From positions 1 to 64,000 of the forward strand of contig SVFY01000003.1 in the NCBI GenBank assembly GCA_015056625.1: a stretch of DNA of 64,000 nucleotides, in the 5' to 3' direction. Below the pieces are notes generated by a model. The model ran no database searches. It saw only the letters and a list, made by a program, of their open reading frames with translations, and was not told the origin of the DNA. The position numbers and the translations under genes were made by a program. Positions 60,104-64,000 of this stretch are shown here, piece after piece; the first letter of the stretch is position 1; each line of letters opens with the position of its first letter. Source of the stretch: Butyrivibrio sp. Lineage in GTDB: Bacteria; Bacillota; Clostridia; Lachnospirales; Lachnospiraceae.

Positions 60104-60146
60104 AATAAAAGCGTCTCAGAGCAGAGTAACTCTGCTCTAAGACGCC
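60104..60146 (-). terminator. First leader hairpin of asnB operon
   Basis: Minus strand GCGTCTTAGAGCAGAG pairs with CTCTGCTCTGAGACGC, three-base loop, then TTTTATTAT. The first bases after the start site are the same as in the amtB leader. Confidence 0.8.
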
Positions 60147-60165
60147 CTTGTCTTTATGAATTGTA

Positions 60166-60210
60166 AGTTTAAAGGATGGAAATTACTTTGTCAAGTATTT
60201 TTGTATACAA
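60166..60210 (-). promoter_or_regulatory. asnB operon promoter with upstream TTGTATACAA box
   Basis: Minus strand: TTGTATACAA at 60201-60210, TTGACA at 60189-60194, 17-base spacer, TAAACT at 60166-60171. The box ends six bases above the -35, the position of an activator touching RNA polymerase. amtB has the same spacing. Confidence 0.8.
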
Positions 60211-60244
60211 TTATGCAATGCCTGTAAGGATCAGATAAATGTCG

Positions 60245-62179
60245 TTATCTGCTTTTTGCTTTTTCGTCCATGAACTTGTCGATGACCTTGTAGATCTCCA
60301 GGTTTGGATCATCGATCATCTGGATAGTAGTATCAAGCTGCAGAAGTTTATCCTGCCCTTTACTTCTCATCTCCCAGACAGGAAGCGGCTTATCAGCTAC
60401 TTCTGTGTTATAGATACCATCTCCTGGTTCATCTGTCTGGCGATAGCTACCGTTTGGATCTCCGTTATAAATAAAGTTTACCCAGTAGCTCTGCATGATC
60501 TCAGACAGTTCATAGTCGCTGTCATCGTAAAGCCCCGGATGACGCCAGAGATTGCCGTAGGCGTAGGGCAGTTCTCCTGCATGATAGTTGGTAATGACGT
60601 TATTGGTCTTGGTAAAATAGTACTCATAAGCCGGGATGCCCTGCTTAACAAGGTAGTTGTTCCAGACATAGTGGGGATAAGTAAACCACATGGCACTGTA
60701 AGCCACGTTAAGGGCTCCCTTGGCTTCTCCGAGCTTGTCAATTATTATGTGCTGATCACGCTGTGGCAGGTTATACGGGACAACCTGTGCCAGCTCTTCT
60801 GCATAATCTCCTATATCCTCGGCGAGGAGTTCTACGTAGTTATCCCTTGTAGCCTCGTCGTCTAACAAAAATGCGTCAGCCTCCTTGGCATTGAATCCGT
60901 TTAAAAGAGCTTTCTCATTGTTTTTGCCTTGTTCATAAGTAAAGTAAGGCTGCTGAGTTAGTGCATAGCCATCAACTGTCATAGCGGAGTTATCAGTAAT
61001 GGTGGTCACAAGCTCTTTTGCCGGAATGTTTCTAAGTTCCTCTGAGGTTTCTACCCGGAACTCGCTTCTGACTGCGTCTCCAGTAGCGATGGCATCCTCG
61101 TAGTACCTGAAGGTGTGGAAAGGCTCTTTGGGCAGGACAGAGCTGGATTCGGCAATTGCGTACTGGAAAAACCCTTTGGAAAGAGGTGATGCACAGATGG
61201 CGTTGACGCTGGATGCGCCGGCAGATTCTCCCGCGATGGTGATGCGTTTTGGATCGCCGCCAAAGGCCTTGATATTGTTATAAACCCACTTAAGAGCTGC
61301 TATCTGATCAAGAAGGCCGTAGTTACCTGTGGTGCCGTTTGGAGACTCTTTTTTAAGGTCCTCGGCTGCATAGTATCCGAACACCCCCAGCCTGTAGGCA
61401 CAGTTTACGTACACAACTCCCTTCTTCGCCAGGTCCTCTCCGCGATACTCGGTGTAAGAGGGCTTGCCTGTAGTGAGGGAACCGCCGTGGATGTAGAGAA
61501 CAACTGGCAACAGGTCGTCAGTTTCTTTTTCCGGCGCAAAGATATTCAAGTACAGGCAGTCTTCACTCATCTCTTCAACAAACTCATCCCCGAATTGAAG
61601 TCGGTAATCGTGGTAGCCTACGATCCTTGCAAGAGAATCGTATATGACGCTGCTCCTGGGCTGCATTGCCATAGGTCCAAAGTGATCGCAGGCTCTTACG
61701 CCTTCCCATTTATCCGGAGCCTGGGGCTCTCTAAACCTGAGCTCCCCAACTGGCGGCTTGGCATAGGGAATTCCGCCATAGGCCCTGACTGTGTGATCTT
61801 TGTTGTAGACGCCTGTAAGCTGCCCCTGGTCTATAGTCACAACCGTCGTAACATCAGGCTTTTTATTATCAACAACCGGAACCCGCTTAACAGGGGGCTT
61901 CGTAAGAAAATAGTTCGCCGCAAGCACAAGTACAAACAAAAGCAGCGCGCCAATCGCCCGGATCCGCATGTCGCGCCTTTTATTCTCTGGGCCGTAGCCA
62001 TGGATATTTCCAAAGACGCTGCCCCTTCTGGAGTCATATTTCTTTTTGCAATAAGCCCTGTAACCGATCATGGCTGCGCAGGCTACTACTGCAATGATCC
62101 AGCTGATAAGGATGTTCTTGGACAGTTCCAGAACGACTATATATAGAATTGTTATTAGAATGATCAGGAAATAAAACAT
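60245..62179 (-). CDS. Membrane carboxylesterase (type B)
   Basis: 644 residues from ATG 62179, after GAGGT. Three membrane segments in the first 110 residues, then a carboxylesterase domain: GGIPYAKPPVGELRF, YIHGGSLTTGKPSYT (oxyanion hole), GESAGASSVN (Ser nucleophile) and YHAGELPYAYGN (His region). Acts on an ester at the outer face. Cotranscribed after the XRE regulator; substrate unknown. Confidence 0.82.
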   Translation of the reverse strand: MFYFLIILITILYIVVLELSKNILISWIIAVVACAAMIGYRAYCKKKYDSRRGSVFGNIHGYGPENKRRDMRIRAIGALLLFVLVLAANYFLTKPPVKRVPVVDNKKPDVTTVVTIDQGQLTGVYNKDHTVRAYGGIPYAKPPVGELRFREPQAPDKWEGVRACDHFGPMAMQPRSSVIYDSLARIVGYHDYRLQFGDEFVEEMSEDCLYLNIFAPEKETDDLLPVVLYIHGGSLTTGKPSYTEYRGEDLAKKGVVYVNCAYRLGVFGYYAAEDLKKESPNGTTGNYGLLDQIAALKWVYNNIKAFGGDPKRITIAGESAGASSVNAICASPLSKGFFQYAIAESSSVLPKEPFHTFRYYEDAIATGDAVRSEFRVETSEELRNIPAKELVTTITDNSAMTVDGYALTQQPYFTYEQGKNNEKALLNGFNAKEADAFLLDDEATRDNYVELLAEDIGDYAEELAQVVPYNLPQRDQHIIIDKLGEAKGALNVAYSAMWFTYPHYVWNNYLVKQGIPAYEYYFTKTNNVITNYHAGELPYAYGNLWRHPGLYDDSDYELSEIMQSYWVNFIYNGDPNGSYRQTDEPGDGIYNTEVADKPLPVWEMRSKGQDKLLQLDTTIQMIDDPNLEIYKVIDKFMDEKAKSR

Positions 62180-62210
62180 ATGTACCTCTATCCGTGCGCG
62201 AAAATGCGCT

Positions 62211-62555
62211 TTAGTGTTTAGCAGAATTCTTGATTTTTTGGTAATACCCAAGAATTCTCTTCTCCATGTCGCTATTGGAGCCAAGTTCCTCTAACATGCT
62301 AAATAGTTCAGGTGCCTCATTCTGATCTATGACAATTGTCTTAGCTGCAGCATCAGAATCCATTCCGCAAAGATATTCCGGTGAAGTGTTAAAGACATGG
62401 GCAATAAAACATATCGTCTGATACGAAGGAGTCCTCTGTCCGTTCTCATAACGTCCATACCCCATAGCAGACATGTTAAGTCTCTTGGCTGCCTCTGCCT
62501 TGTTAATGCCCAGCTTCTGGCGTATCTGAATCAGTCTCTTTGGCTGAAAGTCCAT
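62211..62555 (-). CDS. XRE-family transcriptional regulator
   Basis: 114 residues. Residues 7-60 form a helix-turn-helix (IRQKLGINKAEAAKRLNMSAMGYGRYENGQRTPSYQTI). The rest is a short helical tail. It precedes and probably controls the membrane esterase, and likely itself through the two palindromes upstream. Confidence 0.85.
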   Translation of the reverse strand: MDFQPKRLIQIRQKLGINKAEAAKRLNMSAMGYGRYENGQRTPSYQTICFIAHVFNTSPEYLCGMDSDAAAKTIVIDQNEAPELFSMLEELGSNSDMEKRILGYYQKIKNSAKH

Positions 62556-62574
62556 AATAATCTCCTATTGACAA

Positions 62575-62644
62575 TAACCATTGGTTACGGTAATGTATTA
62601 CTAACCGTTGGTTATATCATAGCGGATTAATCCTCTATATGCAA
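62575..62644 (-). promoter_or_regulatory. XRE promoter with paired palindromic operators
   Basis: Minus strand TTGCAT (62639-62644), 17-base spacer, TATGAT (62616-62621). Palindromes TAACCGTTGGTTA (62602-62614) and TAACCATTGGTTA (62575-62587) lie 27 bp apart, centre to centre, just after the -10, with GTAATGTATTAC between them. Repressor sites for the regulator are the simplest reading. Confidence 0.7.
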
Positions 62645-62696
62645 GGGATTTATGCTAAACAAAAAAGGAATATTCTATAAAATATAAGAAATAATA

Positions 62697-62725
62697 TTGA
62701 CACCGTATATGGTGTCAAATAAAAT
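62697..62725 (+). promoter_or_regulatory. hicAB promoter and operator palindrome
   Basis: A perfect 22-bp palindrome at 62697-62718 with half-site TTGACACC. Its left end is the -35 TTGACA; the -10 TAAAAT is at 62720-62725. HicB binding would block the promoter. Confidence 0.8.
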
Positions 62726-62737
62726 TGAGGTGCAAAC

Positions 62738-62995
62738 ATGTCAAAGTGGGACAAACTTATTGCAGAAATTCTTTCATTATCTAACGATTTAAGATTTAAA
62801 GAACTTAGGCGAGTACTGGAAGCATATGGTTACACTATGTATGCACCAAGTAACGGAAGCAGTCATTACACTTTTAGAAAACCTGGAAAAAATCCTGTTA
62901 CTATCCCAAAGCACGAACCAATAAAGAAAGTATATGTCGAGATGGTCAAGAGAGTTGTTTTAGAGGAAGGTGATTCAGATGAAGAAAACAATTGA
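62738..62995 (+). CDS. hicA: HicA-family mRNA interferase toxin
   Basis: 85 residues. Double-stranded-RNA-binding-like fold with the catalytic His in GSSHYTFRKPGKNPVTIPKHEP. Slightly longer than the ~60 typical. Overlaps hicB by 17 bases, so the pair is made together. AT-rich; typical mobile accessory module. Confidence 0.92.
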   Translation: MSKWDKLIAEILSLSNDLRFKELRRVLEAYGYTMYAPSNGSSHYTFRKPGKNPVTIPKHEPIKKVYVEMVKRVVLEEGDSDEENN

Positions 62996-63356
62996 TGAAT
63001 ACATGAAAAAACCATATAAGATGGAGATTGTTAAGGACACCGATGAAGGAGGATTTGTAATCTCATTTCCAGAGTTACCAGGTTGTCTTACTATGGGTGA
63101 TACAGCGGAAGAAGCAATAAAAAATTCTGAGGACGCCAAAAGAGCCTGGTTCGAAGCTGCACTTGAAGAAGGAATCAGGATAAATGAGCCTGAGATTAAT
63201 GAGAAATATTCAGGGCAGTTCAAGCTTAGAATTCCAAAGAGTCTTCATCGGTCACTGGCCGAGAGCGCCAAAAGAGAAGGTATCAGCATGAATCAATACT
63301 GTGTCTATTTGCTTTCGATGCTCAACAATATGCATACTCCTAGCATCTATAAATAA
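62979..63356 (+). CDS. hicB: HicB-family antitoxin
   Basis: 125 residues from ATG 62979, nine bases after GAGGAAGG. N-terminal HicB fold (GGFVISFPELPGCLTMGDTAEEAIKNSEDA) that blocks HicA, and a C-terminal ribbon-helix-helix (FKLRIPKSLHRSLAESAKREGISMNQYCVYLLS) that binds the operator. Confidence 0.92.
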   Translation: MKKTIDEYMKKPYKMEIVKDTDEGGFVISFPELPGCLTMGDTAEEAIKNSEDAKRAWFEAALEEGIRINEPEINEKYSGQFKLRIPKSLHRSLAESAKREGISMNQYCVYLLSMLNNMHTPSIYK

Positions 63357-63366
63357 AATTGCATGA

Positions 63367-63410
63367 TTGTATACAAAGTACTTGACAATGATTTTTTTAT
63401 CATTTAAACT
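63367..63410 (+). promoter_or_regulatory. amtB promoter with upstream TTGTATACAA box
   Basis: TTGTATACAA at 63367-63376, TTGACA at 63382-63387, 17-base spacer, TAAACT at 63405-63410. Box-to-promoter spacing matches asnB to one base. Confidence 0.8.
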
Positions 63411-63431
63411 TCTAACTCATAAAGACAAGGG

Positions 63432-63468
63432 CGTCTTAGAGCACAGCATGTTGCTCTAAGGCGTTTTT
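63432..63468 (+). terminator. First leader terminator of amtB
   Basis: CGTCTTAGAGCA pairs with TGCTCTAAGGCG, 8-base loop, then six T. The 5' half is identical to the asnB leader. Confidence 0.8.
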
Positions 63469-63508
63469 TGTTTTTGGGTGATCAGGTAAATAACGACTTG
63501 CGTAAACA

Positions 63509-63576
63509 AAGACGATGCAATGGGGCATCACTGCTGCAGCTAGCACAGCAATGATCCACGTTGCGTCGTCTTTTTT
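63509..63576 (+). promoter_or_regulatory. amtB leader: hexaloop hairpin and competing terminator (ANTAR-like)
   Basis: GATGC-AATGGG-GCATC at 63514-63529 is identical to the asnB leader. A second hairpin (GCTG/CAGC arms) follows. AAAGACGATGCAA also pairs with TTGCGTCGTC before six T (63561-63576), so hairpin and terminator exclude each other. The remaining gap to amtB is a family 1 repeat. Confidence 0.6.
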
Positions 63577-63577
63577 C

Positions 63578-63648
63578 GTGACAAGGGGACGGTTCTACTG
63601 TCTCATTGTGCACAACATGTCACGGGGACGGTTCTGTTGTCAGGTCAC
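63578..63648. repeat. Family 1 repeat before amtB, direct modules
   Basis: GACAAGGGGACGGTTCTACTGTC and TCACGGGGACGGTTCTGTTGTC in the same direction with TCATTGTGCACAACA between. Sits in the 5' leader of amtB, after the terminator. Confidence 0.88.
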
Positions 63649-63673
63649 CTAAATTACTAGGAGGAGAAATAGT

Positions 63674-64000
63674 ATGAGTGAAGAAATCTTACAAGCTATA
63701 GATGGTACCGTATTTAGCGTCTGGTTCTTGATTGGCGCAGCACTGGTTTTCTGGATGCAGGCAGGCTTTGCAATGTGTGAAGCGGGCTTTACCAGAGCCA
63801 AGAACACAGGAAATATCATCATGAAGAACCTGATGGATTTCTGTATTGGAACTGTAGTATTTATTCTTATTGGTTTTGGACTTCTTCTTGGTGAAGACCT
63901 GGCAGGATTCATCGGAAGACCTGGATTTGACATTTTCACAAGCTATGCAAACTTTGACTGGTCCAACTTCGTATTTAACCTTGTGTTCTGTGCCACAACA
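63674..64000 (+). CDS. amtB: Ammonium transporter, 5' part
   Basis: 109 residues seen; the frame runs off the window. RBS AGGAGGAG seven bases before the ATG. IGAALVFWMQAGFAMCEAGFTRAKNTGNIIMKNLMDF and the next segments match the AmtB family, here given in parts: FWMQAGFAMCEAGF and RAKNTGNI. Shares leader and promoter type with the asnB operon. Confidence 0.95.
   Translation, partial: MSEEILQAIDGTVFSVWFLIGAALVFWMQAGFAMCEAGFTRAKNTGNIIMKNLMDFCIGTVVFILIGFGLLLGEDLAGFIGRPGFDIFTSYANFDWSNFVFNLVFCATT

Overview
The window reads as a chromosomal segment of a strictly anaerobic, plant-fibre-degrading Firmicute of the Lachnospiraceae, most like Butyrivibrio or Pseudobutyrivibrio. This is an inference. 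It rests on the type III glutamine synthetase, the superoxide reductase/rubredoxin pair in place of SOD, pectin-degrading enzymes, strong AGGAGG ribosome sites, sigma-A promoters of TTGACA-17-TAAACT type, and a C-terminal surface anchor typical of rumen clostridia. No rRNA, tRNA, CRISPR array or insertion sequence was found.

Layout. 0-3.5 kb: a FecR-domain membrane protein and a CHASE2 adenylate cyclase. 3.6-5.1 kb: an AT-rich toxin/antitoxin pair with an MqsA-like and Panacea antitoxin. 5.1-10 kb: rubredoxin, superoxide reductase, a DegT/PseC-type aminotransferase, a metallo-beta-lactamase-fold hydrolase and small proteins. 10-15.7 kb: an orphan AgrC-like kinase, PlsC, a 5'-3' exonuclease and a chemoreceptor. 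16-21.8 kb: a complete branched-chain amino acid ABC operon (livK-H-M-G-F) with a cytidylate-kinase-like gene. 22-29 kb: membrane proteins, a CLC-F type antiporter, a nuclease-like orphan and a REC-GGDEF-EAL protein. 29-37.5 kb: redox proteins, an ion transporter under a yybP-ykoY manganese riboswitch, a lipoprotein barnase with barstar, and intracellular pectin esterase and polygalacturonase. 37.7-44.7 kb: a 2242-residue surface protein. 45-48.2 kb: NAD salvage (an NMN adenylyltransferase-PncB fusion, and NadE) and thioredoxin. 48.5-60.2 kb: a nitrogen-assimilation operon asnB-glnA(III)-gltB-gltD-purF. 60.2-63.4 kb: a membrane carboxylesterase with an XRE regulator, and HicAB. The window ends inside amtB.

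The strongest signals not explained by ordinary genes are regulatory. The asnB operon and amtB share one compound leader: a TTGTATACAA box, the same promoter, a first terminator, a hairpin with a six-base AATGGG loop, and a second terminator that competes with that hairpin. This looks like ANTAR-type antitermination. The TTGTATACAA box also lies in the livK 5' region. Inside the liv and asnB-glnA transcripts a second RNA motif, a hairpin with an invariant GAGGTNNTWTCGA loop and covarying stem, starts within 0-2 bases of stop codons, five times at three gaps. Together these suggest one nitrogen and amino acid regulon using DNA-level and RNA-level control.

Two other dispersed repeat families mark the window. 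Family 1 is built from a module around GACACGGGGACGGTTCT and forms nested palindromes at eleven loci, one of them translated in frame inside gltD. Family 2 carries TGGGTGA/TCACCCA ends and inner AAAGAGGTA/TACCTCTTT arms, at five or more intergenic sites. All calls come from reading the sequence; no database search was run.
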